A stretch of DNA of 64,000 nucleotides, from NCBI GenBank assembly GCA_026004095.1, contig BPIL01000003.1, positions 1 to 64,000 on the forward strand. Direction: 5' to 3'. Source of the stretch: Meiothermus sp. GTDB taxonomy: Bacteria; Deinococcota; Deinococci; Deinococcales; Thermaceae. The translations under genes were made by a program, and so were the position numbers. Under the pieces are notes generated by a model that did no database searches, was not told where the DNA came from, and saw only the letters and a program-made list of their open reading frames with translations. Positions 21,463 to 31,409 of the stretch are shown here, one piece after another (the stretch's first letter is position 1; every line of letters begins with the position of its first letter).

Positions 21463-23325
21463 TTAGCGGTTGGCCGGGGTGCTTTGATTGGTGCCAGGCT
21501 GGGACGAGTTGCCGCTGGGCTGGCTCTCGTTGGTCTTGGGCTGCTCTTGTTTGGGCTCTTCTTTGGGGGTCAGGGCGGTCAGCACCTTTTGCAGGTTGTT
21601 CTCTACCTTGGCGGCCTTGCGCACCTCCTCCAACCACTTCTGCGCGGCCTCGGCCCGGCGGCTGGCTAGTACCTGCTGGCGGGCTTCTTCCCTGACCTCC
21701 TCAAAGGGGCGCAGCACCTCGGCCTTGCGGTCGTTGACGATGAGCACCTGGAAGCTCCCGTCCTCGAGCTTCACCACCTCGCTCACCTCACCCAGCGGCC
21801 CTTTGGGGAAGGTGCCGCGGGTCAGGAAGACCAGCCGGTTGGGTACGGGGGGCATGGTGCCGGGGTTGACCACGCCATAATCCTGCACGGTGCCGTTGTT
21901 GGCCTTAGCCAGATCCTCGAGCTTGCCGCCTTTGAGGGCGGCGGCCCGGAAGGCATCGGCCTTGGCCTTGTCTTCCTTCTTGAAGTTCACCGCCTGCACC
22001 TTGGCCGAGGCCGGGATGGTGAAGTTGGCCAGGTTGGCGTCGTAGTACCTGCGCACCTCGGCTTCCGTCACAGTGATGTCGCGGGTTTTCCACTGCTGGG
22101 CCTGGGCGACCACATCGCTTTTGGAGCCGAAGAAGGGCTGGCCCAGGGTTTGGGCAAACTGGTAGGCCGCCTCCCGGCTGATGAGCTGTTCCAGCGTCTG
22201 GGGCATGAAGAACTGCACGGCCAGCTCCCCCAGGCCCTGCTGCAGAAGCTGGGGCACCTGCGGGTTGGCAAAGACCGACTGGGTTACCTCGGTCAGCTTG
22301 ATCTCGGTATCACCGACCTTAGCCACAACCGGGTTTTCAAATTTGTAGGTGGAGCCTTCGGCAAACTTCACGTTGGCCTTGGCCCGCAATTCTTCGATGT
22401 AGGCTTCCAGGGCGCCCTGGCCCTTGATGCGCTTGGCGTCTTCCTTGACCCGATCCTTGACCTCTTCAAACTTCACATCGCCCGCCGGGAGGTACTTCTC
22501 GACCTTCACGATGTAGAAGCGGCCCCCCGCCTCGATGGGTTTGCTGATCTGTCCGTCGCGCAGCTTGAAGACCGCCTCGGCCACCGCGTTGGGGAAGACC
22601 ACCCGGGTCACCGGGCCGGGCTCGCTCTGGCCGGCCTGGGCGCCCAGGGCCCCGCCCTGCTCGGCGTTCAGCTTGGAATTGGCCTTGGCGATGGCGGCAA
22701 AATCCGCGCCGGGAGCGGTCACCTCGGCGTAGATTTTGTCGGCGGTGGTCTTGTCATCCACCACAATCTGGCGGGCCTGCACCCGTTCTTCGTTTTTGTA
22801 CTGATCGCGGTTCAGCTCGAAGTACAGCCGCATCTCTTCTTCGGTCGGCTCGGCTTTTTTCTGGATTTCCTCTACCCGCTTATTGATGCGGATCTGGTCG
22901 CGCAACTCGTTGCGCAACTGCGAGTCGGTGTAGCCCACCTGGGTCAGGAAACGGTCGTAGTCTTCCTTCTTTTGCAGGCCGAAGCGCTCCTTGATGGTGT
23001 CGAGCTCTTTCTTGAGCTCCCCGCTGGAGACCCGCACGCGCGCGGTGTCCTGCAACAGCGCGGTGGTCACGATCATCCGATCGACGAAGTTGACCTCGGC
23101 CAGATTTTTCAGAAGACCCTGGGGGTTGGTGCTCAAAATGGGGTCACTCTGCTGGGCCCTGGCCAGATCCAGCTCGTAGACCGGGCGACCGTTCACGGTG
23201 AACTCGGTCTTGCCCTGGGTGCTGCGCTGGCCCTGGGGGGTAAAGAGCAGAACCGAACCCACCACAAAGGCCAGGGCCAGAACCCCGAAAATAACCGCAA
23301 CTACCCTTCTGTTGATTCCAAACAC
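21463..23325 (-). CDS. SurA/PpiD-like membrane-anchored peptidyl-prolyl isomerase / foldase
   Basis: N-terminal TM anchor; SurA-N-like helical region; parvulin-like segments (VQARQIVVDD...FAAIAKANSKLNAEQGGALG); Pro/Gln/Ser-rich tail. Confidence 0.8.
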   Translation of the reverse strand: MFGINRRVVAVIFGVLALAFVVGSVLLFTPQGQRSTQGKTEFTVNGRPVYELDLARAQQSDPILSTNPQGLLKNLAEVNFVDRMIVTTALLQDTARVRVSSGELKKELDTIKERFGLQKKEDYDRFLTQVGYTDSQLRNELRDQIRINKRVEEIQKKAEPTEEEMRLYFELNRDQYKNEERVQARQIVVDDKTTADKIYAEVTAPGADFAAIAKANSKLNAEQGGALGAQAGQSEPGPVTRVVFPNAVAEAVFKLRDGQISKPIEAGGRFYIVKVEKYLPAGDVKFEEVKDRVKEDAKRIKGQGALEAYIEELRAKANVKFAEGSTYKFENPVVAKVGDTEIKLTEVTQSVFANPQVPQLLQQGLGELAVQFFMPQTLEQLISREAAYQFAQTLGQPFFGSKSDVVAQAQQWKTRDITVTEAEVRRYYDANLANFTIPASAKVQAVNFKKEDKAKADAFRAAALKGGKLEDLAKANNGTVQDYGVVNPGTMPPVPNRLVFLTRGTFPKGPLGEVSEVVKLEDGSFQVLIVNDRKAEVLRPFEEVREEARQQVLASRRAEAAQKWLEEVRKAAKVENNLQKVLTALTPKEEPKQEQPKTNESQPSGNSSQPGTNQSTPANR

Positions 23326-23368
23326 TTGACTGCCTCCTCTATGCGGTGCTACCCTGCTTGGTGCTTAT

Positions 23369-23444
23369 GCACCCGTAGCTCAGTGGATAGAGCGTTCGCC
23401 TCCGGAGCGAAAGGTCACAGGTTCGAGTCCTGTCGGGTGCGCCA
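23369..23444 (+). tRNA. tRNA-Arg (anticodon CCG)
   Basis: Acceptor GCACCCG/CGGGTGC, D-arm GCTC..GAGC, anticodon arm TTCGC-CTCCGGA-GCGAA, T-arm ACAGG-TTCGAGT-CCTGT, encoded CCA. Confidence 0.97.
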
Positions 23445-23451
23445 GCTTCTT

Positions 23452-23479
23452 GGGGTCGGGCCTGGCCCGGCCCCTTTTT
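23452..23479 (+). terminator. Terminator downstream of tRNA-Arg
   Basis: GGGGtCGGGCC/GGCCCGgCCCC hairpin followed by TTTTT. Confidence 0.65.
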
Positions 23480-23581
23480 CCGGTAGCATCGCCCACCGAA
23501 CTCTTTGTACCCCGATAAGCTAAGACCCGGGTTAAGCATCAGCGAACCTACGCCAAGGGCCGATTGTAGCATACCTGGCCG

Positions 23582-24400
23582 GTGGTTTTGGAAGCGACGT
23601 CGCGATGGCCGGGGTTGCCCAGCGCTACAATTGGTACGGCGCGTTTTGTGCAGGGGTATGCAGAACCTTTCCTGGAGGAGCGATTTATAGAGGGGGTGGA
23701 TGATGCCGCCCGCCTGACCTGGCCGGGCAGCTTGCAGGCGGCAGCGGCGCTGCAAGCCGAGCTTGCTAGGGCCGTGGTGCTGGCCGGGAACCCCTGTGGG
23801 GCCCGGTATATCGCGGCCCTGGATGCCTCCCACCCGACCCGTTTTTCCAGGCAAAAAGGCCCCTCGGTGGCGGTGGCGGTCTTGTGGGACAGGCAGACGG
23901 GGGGGGTGCTCGAGGTCGCCGCAGCCCAGATGGACGCGGCCGAGCTCTTTCCCTACATTCCCGGCTACCTATCGTTCCGCGAGGCCCCGCTGTACCTGGC
24001 GGCCCTGGCCCGGCTATCCCGCCTGCCCGAGGTGCTCCTGGTGGACGGACAGGGCATCGCGCACCCCAGGCGGCTGGGCATTGCCGCCCACCTGGGGGTG
24101 CACCTGAACCTCCCAGCCCTAGGGGTTGCCAAAACCCTGCTTTGGGGCCGGCCAGAGGGTGTACTGCCTTTGGAGGCGGGTTCAGCGGTGCGCTTGCTGG
24201 ATGGGGGGGCGCAGATTGGCTGGCTTTTCCGTAGCCGCACTGGGGTTCGTCCGCTGGTGGTCTCGCCGGGCCACCGGGTGGGCATGGAAGAGAGCCTGGC
24301 TTTGGTGCGCTTGCTGATGGGGAAGACCCGCCTGCCCGAGCCCCTGCGCCAGGCCCACCTACACGCAGGGTTGCAGCGGCGGCAGGCCAATGTGAGGTGA
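23582..24400 (+). CDS. nfi: Endonuclease V (start uncertain)
   Basis: ARYIAALDAS, FPYIPGYLSFREAPLYLAAL, LLVDGQGIAHPRRLGIAAHLGV, ALGVAKTLL, SPGHRVGMEESLALV match endonuclease V. Confidence 0.88.
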   Translation: MVLEATSRWPGLPSATIGTARFVQGYAEPFLEERFIEGVDDAARLTWPGSLQAAAALQAELARAVVLAGNPCGARYIAALDASHPTRFSRQKGPSVAVAVLWDRQTGGVLEVAAAQMDAAELFPYIPGYLSFREAPLYLAALARLSRLPEVLLVDGQGIAHPRRLGIAAHLGVHLNLPALGVAKTLLWGRPEGVLPLEAGSAVRLLDGGAQIGWLFRSRTGVRPLVVSPGHRVGMEESLALVRLLMGKTRLPEPLRQAHLHAGLQRRQANVR

Positions 24401-24487
24401 GCCTACATTGGGCTGAACCCCCTAAGCTATGGTTTTTTACGTACTTTATTTCGTCAAGCAAGATGAGAAAACCCTAAGGAGGCTCGT

Positions 24488-25402
24488 ATGAGTAAAGTTT
24501 CTCGTCGCCAAGCCCTCAAGCTGCTGGGTGCTACCGGTGCGGTGGCGGCTGCCGGTACGATACCCACCATGGCTCAACAGGCGTCTGCGATGCCCAATGG
24601 GGCCGGCTTTTACCGGTTCAAACTGGGGGATTTTACCCTAACGGTTTTGAGCGACGGTCAGACCCCCCCTGGCAACGCCTTTCCCAACTGGGGGGCGAAC
24701 CCTGGCAGGCAGGCCGAGTTTGAAGCAGCCCTGCGGGAGAACTTCCTCGAGCCCACCCAGTTCATCAACAACTTCAACCCCATGGTCATCGACACCGGGC
24801 GGGCCAAGATTCTCATCGATACCGGCCGGGGCCAGGCCGGGCAACTGCTGAACAACCTGGCCAACGCCGGCTTGCGGCCTGCCGATATCAATATCGTCTT
24901 CATCACCCACGGCCACGGCGACCATATTGGCGGCCTGGTGCGGGATGGGCAGCCGGTGTTTGCCAACGCCCAGCACGTCATCGGCGAGACCGAGCTACAG
25001 TTCTGGCTCTCCCAGGCCACCCCACCCGCCAACCTGGTGGCCCTGCGCGACCGCTTTACCCGGGTGCGTCCTGGGGCCGAGATTGCCCCCGGCGTCACCG
25101 CAGTGGATACCCCGGGCCACACCGTAGGGCACCTGGCCGTACAGGTAACCTCGGGTGGACGGACGCTGTGGCACCTGGGCGATGCCGGGGGCCACTACAT
25201 CCTCTCCCTGCGCTTCCCCGATCACTACCTGGGCTTTGACAACAACCCCCAGCAGGCCGTGGCCACCCGGGCCCGGCTGTGGCAGGCCGCGGCGGCGGAG
25301 CGGATTATGGTGGTGGGCTACCACTTCGCCTGGCCGGGCGTGGGCTACGTGCGCCGCGCGGGCAACGCCTACGAGTTCGTGCCGGCCTTCTTCACTTTCT
25401 AG
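24488..25402 (+). CDS. Tat-exported MBL-fold metallo-hydrolase
   Basis: Twin-arginine leader SRRQALKLLGATGAVAAAG; metal motifs THGHGDHIGG, DTPGHTVGHLAV. Confidence 0.9.
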   Translation: MSKVSRRQALKLLGATGAVAAAGTIPTMAQQASAMPNGAGFYRFKLGDFTLTVLSDGQTPPGNAFPNWGANPGRQAEFEAALRENFLEPTQFINNFNPMVIDTGRAKILIDTGRGQAGQLLNNLANAGLRPADINIVFITHGHGDHIGGLVRDGQPVFANAQHVIGETELQFWLSQATPPANLVALRDRFTRVRPGAEIAPGVTAVDTPGHTVGHLAVQVTSGGRTLWHLGDAGGHYILSLRFPDHYLGFDNNPQQAVATRARLWQAAAAERIMVVGYHFAWPGVGYVRRAGNAYEFVPAFFTF

Positions 25403-26265
25403 AATCTACAAACCACCTTACCCAAATCAGGCACTGCAGTTATGTTTAGAGCATGAACCGCCGTGCTTACCCATCGGACGTCCGTGATGAGGAATGGGCT
25501 CTGGTGCTGCCCTATTTGACCCTCGCCCCGCTGGAAGCACCCCAGCGCAAGTACGACCTGCGCGAAGTGTTCAACGCCCTGCGCTGGATGGTTCGAACCG
25601 GTGCTCAGTGGGACTACCTGCCCCACGACTTCCCACCCCCCCATATCGTTCAGGCGCAAGCCTACCGCTGGATGAACCGGGGGGTCTTCGAAGACCTGGT
25701 ACACGACCTGCGCATGACCCTGCGAATGCTCCAGGGCAAAGCCGCCCATCCCAGCGCTGCCATCTACGATGCTCGCACCCTACAGTCCACCCCGCAAAGT
25801 GGGGAGCGGGCCGGATACGATGGGTACAAACGACGCAAGGGAAGCAAAGTTCACCTGGCGGTAGATACCCTGGGGCATCTGCTGGCCCTGGTAGTAACGG
25901 CGGCCAGTGAACAGGAACGGGCCCAGGTGGGAGCCCTCAGTCAACAGGTGCAGGAAGTGACGGGGGAGCAGGTGGAAGTGGCCTTTGTGGATCAGGGTTA
26001 CACTGGGGAGGAAGCGGCACAAGCGGCAGAGGCGGAAGGCATCGCCCTGTGTGTGGTCAAGGTGGAAGGGGCCAAACGAGGATTCGTGCTGCTGCCGAAG
26101 CGTTGGGTGGTGGAACGTTCGTTTGCCTGGACATCCCGGTTTCGCAGGCTGGCGCGAGACTATGAGCGGCTGGCTGAGACCTTGCGAGGTTGGCACTGGT
26201 TGGCTTTTTCGATTCTGATGACAGCGAAAACTGTGGAGCTTTTACGAACAGCTAGTTAGCAGGCT
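25403..26265 (+). mobile_element. IS5-family-like insertion sequence, about 863 bp, flanked by CTAG direct repeats
   Basis: Transposase ORF 25453..26259; candidate imperfect terminal inverted repeats AATCTACAAAC / AGCCTGCTAAC; CTAG at 25399-25402 and 26266-26269 as target duplication. Confidence 0.75.
25453..26259 (+). CDS. IS5-family-like transposase (DDE)
   Basis: [17 protein letters not shown]..., [78 protein letters not shown]. Confidence 0.95.
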   Translation: MNRRAYPSDVRDEEWALVLPYLTLAPLEAPQRKYDLREVFNALRWMVRTGAQWDYLPHDFPPPHIVQAQAYRWMNRGVFEDLVHDLRMTLRMLQGKAAHPSAAIYDARTLQSTPQSGERAGYDGYKRRKGSKVHLAVDTLGHLLALVVTAASEQERAQVGALSQQVQEVTGEQVEVAFVDQGYTGEEAAQAAEAEGIALCVVKVEGAKRGFVLLPKRWVVERSFAWTSRFRRLARDYERLAETLRGWHWLAFSILMTAKTVELLRTAS

Positions 26266-26289
26266 CTAGGCCCCTTCCTGGAACCCCGG

Positions 26290-26317
26290 CCCCCTCGTGG
26301 TAAAGACCTCGAGGGGG
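26290..26317 (+). terminator. Hairpin/terminator downstream of IS (likely originally of the MBL-fold gene)
   Basis: CCCCCTC...GAGGGGG inverted repeat followed by TCTTATACTTTTG. Confidence 0.5.
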
Positions 26318-26352
26318 TCTTATACTTTTGTTACAACCCGAAGCGAGAGGAG

Positions 26353-27972
26353 ATGCCCATGCAGTCCACCATGATGGATTTTCCCCTGACCCTGCCGCAC
26401 CTTTTGGAGCGGGCCGGCAAGCTGTTTCCAAAGGAAGAAATTGTGACCCGGCTGCCCGACAAGTCGCTGCACCGCTACACCTTTGGCGATTTTTACCAGC
26501 GTTCGCGTAGGCTGGCCTCGGCCCTGCAAAAGGCCGGGCTGCAAAAGGGCGACCGCGTAGCCACCCTCTCCTGGAACACCTACGCCCACCTCGAGGCCTA
26601 CTTTGGCATCCCGGCGGCCGGGGGGGTGCTGCACCCGCTGAACCTGCGGCTGCACCCCTCCGATATCGCCTATATCATCAACCACGCCCAGGACAGGTTT
26701 TTGATCGTAGACGATGTGCTCTTGAAGCTGTATGAAGCGGTAAGGGAGCAGGTGAACCTGGAGAAGGTGATTGTGGTGCCCCTCTCAGGCCAGCCGGTGC
26801 CGGAGGGCTTCATGAGCTACGAGGACTTCCTGGCCACCGGCGACCCCGACTTCAGCTACCCCGCCCTCGAGGAGCGCGACGCCGCCGGGATGTGCTACAC
26901 CTCCGGTACCACCGGCAAGCCCAAGGGGGTGGTCTACTCGCACCGCTCCATTGCCCTGCACAGCCTGGCCTCGGCCCTGCCCGATGCCCTGAACCTGGCC
27001 GGCCACGATGTGCTGCTGCCGGTGGTGCCCATGTTCCACGTGCTGGCCTGGGGGCTGCCCTTCACCGGGGTGATGGTGGGCAGCAAGATGGTGCTGCCAG
27101 GGCCCCACCTCGACCCGGTGAGCCTGCTGGATCTGTTCGAGTCGGAACAGGTGACCAAGACCGCCGGGGTGCCCACCATCTGGCTGGGGGTGCTGCAAGC
27201 CCTCGAGAAAGAACCCACCCGCTGGAAGCTCAAACCGATGGAGATGGTGGTGGGGGGGAGCGCGGCCCCCGAGGCCATGATCCGGGCCTACGACCGCCTG
27301 GGCCACACCGTGCTGCACGCCTGGGGCATGACCGAGATGAGCCCGCTGGGCACCGTGAGCCGGCTCAAGCGCTACCTGCGGGGCGACCCGGCGCTCGAGT
27401 ACCGCTACCGGGCCCAGCAAGGCCTGCCCACCCCCTGGGTGGAGATCCGGGCGGTGGGTGAGCAGGGCGTGGTGCCCTGGGACGGGCAGTCGCTGGGCGA
27501 GCTGCAGGTGCGGGGGCCCTGGGTGGCCGCGAGCTACTACAACCTGGAAGAAGAGTCCGACAAGTGGACCCCCGACGGCTGGTTCCGTACCGGCGACGTG
27601 GTGGCGATTGACCCCGAGGGCTACATCCGCATTGCCGATCGCACCAAAGACCTGATCAAGTCCGGCGGCGAGTGGATCAGCTCGATTGACCTGGAGAACG
27701 CCCTGATGGCCCATCCGGCCGTCAAAGAGGCCGCGGTGATCGCCATACCCGACCCCAAGTGGGACGAGCGCCCGCTGGCCGCGGTGGTGCTCAAGGAGGG
27801 GGCTAGCGTTACCCCGGAGGAGCTGGCCCGGTTTTTGGAGCCTCGGTTTGCCAAGTGGTGGCTGCCGGATGCCTATGTCTTCCTGGACGAGATTCCCCGC
27901 ACCAGCACCGGCAAGTTCCTCAAGTCCAAGCTGCGGGAGCAGTTCAGGAACTACCGGCAAGTACCGCAGTAG
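26353..27972 (+). CDS. Long-chain fatty acid--CoA ligase (AMP-binding family)
   Basis: CYTSGTTGKPKGVVYSHRS, GWFRTGDVVAIDPEGYIRIADRTKDLIKSGGEWISSIDLE, TSTGKFLKSKLREQF. Confidence 0.95.
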   Translation: MPMQSTMMDFPLTLPHLLERAGKLFPKEEIVTRLPDKSLHRYTFGDFYQRSRRLASALQKAGLQKGDRVATLSWNTYAHLEAYFGIPAAGGVLHPLNLRLHPSDIAYIINHAQDRFLIVDDVLLKLYEAVREQVNLEKVIVVPLSGQPVPEGFMSYEDFLATGDPDFSYPALEERDAAGMCYTSGTTGKPKGVVYSHRSIALHSLASALPDALNLAGHDVLLPVVPMFHVLAWGLPFTGVMVGSKMVLPGPHLDPVSLLDLFESEQVTKTAGVPTIWLGVLQALEKEPTRWKLKPMEMVVGGSAAPEAMIRAYDRLGHTVLHAWGMTEMSPLGTVSRLKRYLRGDPALEYRYRAQQGLPTPWVEIRAVGEQGVVPWDGQSLGELQVRGPWVAASYYNLEEESDKWTPDGWFRTGDVVAIDPEGYIRIADRTKDLIKSGGEWISSIDLENALMAHPAVKEAAVIAIPDPKWDERPLAAVVLKEGASVTPEELARFLEPRFAKWWLPDAYVFLDEIPRTSTGKFLKSKLREQFRNYRQVPQ

Positions 27973-28007
27973 GAGGCCGTATAAACCCTGGATGAGGGCA
28001 TGCACCT

Positions 28008-28036
28008 TTGACAGCATCCATATGGAACAATACCAT
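28008..28036 (+). promoter_or_regulatory. Promoter of RES/Xre TA operon
   Basis: TTGACA (28008-28013), 17-nt spacer, TACCAT (28031-28036); TGTCC-6-GGACA inverted repeat at 28036-28051. Confidence 0.6.
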
Positions 28037-28043
28037 GTCCTTT

Positions 28044-28442
28044 ATGGGACAAACCGTTGGGTTGCGCTTCGACTTTTCGCCCGATGAGGTGGCCCGCGTG
28101 CGGGAGGGCCTGCCGGTTGAACTCATCGGAGAAATCGCGCAGCGGTATGGTCTGAGCCAGCAGGAGGTGCTCGAGGCTGCGGGCATTCCGCGCAGCAGTG
28201 CGCACCGATATAAGGGGTTTGGACGCCTGAACCGGGAGCAATCCAACCGGCTGTACAAGGTGATGTATCTGCTCCGGAGGGCGGAGGAACTCTTTGGCTC
28301 TGCTCGGCTGGCAGCAGGGTGGATGAATAGTCCCAAGCTGTTTTTACATGGTGCTAGCCCGCTGCAATACCTCGATACCGAGCCCGGTTTTAGGGCCGTT
28401 GAGCATCTGCTGGGGCGCCTGGAAGACGGCCTGGTGACATGA
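28044..28442 (+). CDS. Xre/MbcA/ParS-type (DUF2384-like) antitoxin
   Basis: YGLSQQEVLEAAGIPRSSAHRY...NREQSNRLYKVMYLLRRAEELFGSARLAAGWMNSPKLFLHGASPLQYLDTEPGFRAVEHLLGRLEDG; start re-assigned because the upstream start lies in the -35. Confidence 0.82.
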   Translation: MGQTVGLRFDFSPDEVARVREGLPVELIGEIAQRYGLSQQEVLEAAGIPRSSAHRYKGFGRLNREQSNRLYKVMYLLRRAEELFGSARLAAGWMNSPKLFLHGASPLQYLDTEPGFRAVEHLLGRLEDGLVT

Positions 28443-28897
28443 GGGCCTGGCGGATCACCTCGCGCAGATATGCCCATGCGGCTTTCACCGGTGAGGGAGC
28501 GGCCCGAAGTCCAGGCCGTTGGAACCAGAGCGGGGTTCCGGTGGTGTATTTGGCGGGGAGCCTTGCCACGGGAATTCTGGAAATCCTGGTGCACGTCACC
28601 GAACGGTCGTACCTGGCCGCTTTTGTGGCCATTGAGGTTGAAGTCCCCGACGCGCATATAGAGACCTTGCAGCATCTGCCGCCGGACTGGCAGCAACTGC
28701 CCGAACCCTACCCAGCGTCCACCCAGCAACTGGGTAGCGAGTGGGCGCAAAGCTTGCGTTCGCTGGCGCTCAAAGTGCCTTCGGCGGTCGTGCCTGTTGA
28801 GTTCAATTTGCTGCTCAACCCCAGACATCCAGCGATGTCTGAGATAAAGGTCGGTAAACCCCAAGACCTATGGCTCGACCCTCGGCTGCTGCGGTAG
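28439..28897 (+). CDS. RES-domain toxin
   Basis: MRAWRITSRRYAHAAFTGEGAARSPGRWNQSGVPVVYLAGSLATGILEILVHV: R..E..S residues of the RES family; overlaps antitoxin by 4 nt. Confidence 0.88.
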   Translation: MRAWRITSRRYAHAAFTGEGAARSPGRWNQSGVPVVYLAGSLATGILEILVHVTERSYLAAFVAIEVEVPDAHIETLQHLPPDWQQLPEPYPASTQQLGSEWAQSLRSLALKVPSAVVPVEFNLLLNPRHPAMSEIKVGKPQDLWLDPRLLR

Positions 28898-28963
28898 CAG
28901 CGCCCAGGTGGGTCGGCTGGTGAAGGTTGCCAGCTTGTCGTACAGAAGACGTATAGTCTAACC

Positions 28964-30325
28964 ATGTCCAGAACCGAAGCTATAGACCGCTACCTGCAAG
29001 AGCACCTCGAGGCCTACCTGCAAGAAACCATCCGCCTCTGCGCCCAGCCCAGCGTCTCGGCCACCGGCGAGGGGGTGCTGGAGTGCGCCCAACTGGTCGA
29101 ACAAATCTTGCAACAGCACGGCTTTGAGACCTGGAAGATCGAGGGCTACGGCAACCCGGTGGTGGTGGGCCGGGCTGCCGGGAAATCGGAGCGCACCCTG
29201 CTCTTTTACAACCACTACGACGTGCAGCCCCCCGAGCCCCTGGAGCTGTGGGACTCGCCCCCTTTTGCGCCGCAAATCCGCGAGGGTAAGCTCTTTGCCC
29301 GCGGGGCCAAGGACGACAAGGGCGAGTTTATGGCCCGCCTGGCTGCGGTGGAGGCGGTGCGGGCCGCGCATGGGGGCGAGCTGCCCTGCGGGGTGCTTTT
29401 CGTGGTGGAGGGCAACGAGGAGGTGGGCAGCCCCGGCATCGCCCGGTTCGTGCAGGATCACCTGGACTTGCTCAAATGCGACGGGGCCATCTGGGAGGAA
29501 GGGGGCATTGACTTTGAGGAACGGCCCGGCACCTCGCTGGGCCGGCGGGGGATTCTGGCTTTGGAGCTCGAGGTCGAGACCCTCTCGCGCGACGCCCATT
29601 CCGGCAACGCCCACATCCTGCCCAGCGCGGCCTGGCGGATGGTGCGGGTGCTGGCCGCTTTGAAAGACGAGAACGAGCGCATCCTGATTCCCGGCTTCTA
29701 CGACCATGTGCGGCCTGTCTCGGAACAGGACCTCGAGCTCTTGCGCAACCTGCCCGACCTCGAGGCCTACCTGCGCCAGAGCTTCGGGGTGCGGGGCTTT
29801 GTGAACAACCTGAGCGGTTTCGAGCTGCGCAAGGCCGTCTTCAACCCCACCTGCAACATCCAGGGCATCACCACCGGCTACCAGGGCCCGGGCACCAAGA
29901 CCGTGATTCCCGCCCGGGCCAAGGCCAAGCTCGACTTCCGCCTGGTGCCCGACCAGGATCCCACCGACATCCTCCAGAAGCTGCGGGCCCACCTCGACGC
30001 CGAGGGCTTCACCGATGTGCAGATCACCCACGCCGACTACATGTTCCCGGCCCGCTCCGACCCCCAGCACCCTTTGGTAGAGCTGGCGGCCCGCACAGCC
30101 CAGGAGGTCTACCAGAAGCCCTACCAACGCATCCCCCTCACCGGGGGCAGCTCGCCGGTGTACGCCTTTGCCGGGCCCCTGAACATCCCGGTCATCGACG
30201 CGGGGGTGGGCTACGGCATCACCAACCGCACCCACGCCCCCAACGAGAACATCCGCATCCAGGACTTCCACAACGCTGCCCGGCATATCGCCCGCATTCT
30301 GGACGGCTTTGCAGGCATCTTTTAG
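28964..30325 (+). CDS. M20 family peptidase / dipeptidase
   Basis: LLFYNHYDVQPPEPLELW, GRKDDKGEF-like ARGAKDDKGEFMAR, VVEGNEEVGSPG, dimerization domain, GGSSPVYAF. Confidence 0.92.
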   Translation: MSRTEAIDRYLQEHLEAYLQETIRLCAQPSVSATGEGVLECAQLVEQILQQHGFETWKIEGYGNPVVVGRAAGKSERTLLFYNHYDVQPPEPLELWDSPPFAPQIREGKLFARGAKDDKGEFMARLAAVEAVRAAHGGELPCGVLFVVEGNEEVGSPGIARFVQDHLDLLKCDGAIWEEGGIDFEERPGTSLGRRGILALELEVETLSRDAHSGNAHILPSAAWRMVRVLAALKDENERILIPGFYDHVRPVSEQDLELLRNLPDLEAYLRQSFGVRGFVNNLSGFELRKAVFNPTCNIQGITTGYQGPGTKTVIPARAKAKLDFRLVPDQDPTDILQKLRAHLDAEGFTDVQITHADYMFPARSDPQHPLVELAARTAQEVYQKPYQRIPLTGGSSPVYAFAGPLNIPVIDAGVGYGITNRTHAPNENIRIQDFHNAARHIARILDGFAGIF

Positions 30326-30344
30326 GCCGGCATACAATAGGCCT

Positions 30345-31241
30345 GTGATCCACATCCTCGACCTTCATGACCGCGCCCCCAGGGTAATTGCTTCGTTCCT
30401 GCTGGAAACCAGCCAGGGGCCGGTGCTCTTCGAGACCGGGCCGGAGTCGCGCTTCTCGGTGCTGCTGGATGGCCTCAACGCGCTGGGCTACGCCGCCTCC
30501 GACATTAAGCACGTCTTCGTGACCCACATCCACCTCGACCATGCGGGCGCCGCCTGGCGCATGGCCGAGCGGGGGGCGACCATCTACGTCCACCCCAAGG
30601 GGGCGCCGCACCTGGTAGACCCCAGCAAACTCTGGGCCTCGGCCAGCCGCATCTACGGCGACCGGATGGAAGAACTCTGGGGCCAGATGGGCCACGTGCC
30701 GGAGGGCCAGATCGAGATCGTTCAGGATGGTCAGGTGATCCGGATTGGCGAGGCCCAGATCGAGGCCCTCGAGACCCCCGGCCACGCCTACCACCACCAC
30801 GCCTACCGGATTGGCGAGGTGCTGATTGGCGGTGATGTAACCGGGGTCAAAATTGGGCGCGGCCCGGTGCTGCCCCCCTGCCCCCCGCCGGAGATTCACA
30901 TCGAAGCCTGGCGCGCCTCCCTTGCCCGGCTACGGGCCTTAAAGCTGAACAAGATTTACCTGACCCACTTTGGCGAGACCGAGGAGGTCGGGCCACACCT
31001 GGATGCGCTGGAGGCCCGGCTGCTGGAGTGGGCCGACTGGATCAAGCAACAGCTCAAGGCCGGCCTGACCCGTGAACAGATGGTGCAGGCCTTTGAGGCC
31101 TACGTGACCAACACCCTACGGGCTGCGGGGCTTTCGGAGGAGGAAGTTCGGGAGTACGAGTTTGCCGACCCCGCCTGGATGAGCGTGGATGGGCTGGTGC
31201 GCTACTGGAACAAGCACCACCCGGAAGAGGTGATGAGCTAG
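30345..31241 (+). CDS. MBL-fold metallo-hydrolase
   Basis: VTHIHLDHAGAAW, ETPGHAYHHHAYRIG, GGDV, THFGE; TACAAT 6 nt upstream of GTG. Confidence 0.9.
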   Translation: MIHILDLHDRAPRVIASFLLETSQGPVLFETGPESRFSVLLDGLNALGYAASDIKHVFVTHIHLDHAGAAWRMAERGATIYVHPKGAPHLVDPSKLWASASRIYGDRMEELWGQMGHVPEGQIEIVQDGQVIRIGEAQIEALETPGHAYHHHAYRIGEVLIGGDVTGVKIGRGPVLPPCPPPEIHIEAWRASLARLRALKLNKIYLTHFGETEEVGPHLDALEARLLEWADWIKQQLKAGLTREQMVQAFEAYVTNTLRAAGLSEEEVREYEFADPAWMSVDGLVRYWNKHHPEEVMS

Positions 31242-31409
31242 CGGGTTTGCGCCAAGACGCAACGACAACGGGGGGTATTGGCTGTGAGTAAATCTCCGCA
31301 AGGCCAGGCCCCTGGGCTGGCCATCCGGGACTCCTTCACCAAACCTACACATCTCGTTCGTTGCGCGTACATGCGCCTTGTCAAAGATGACCCGAGTGGA
31401 GGTGGCGTT

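Noticed and set aside
22150-23523. 457-aa plus ORF opposite the PpiC-like gene running through tRNA-Arg
   Set aside because: Antisense and reads through a tRNA gene.
26785-30355. Long minus ORFs (410 aa and 465 aa) opposite acyl-CoA ligase and M20 peptidase
   Set aside because: Sense-strand genes are unambiguous; antisense translations lack domain features.
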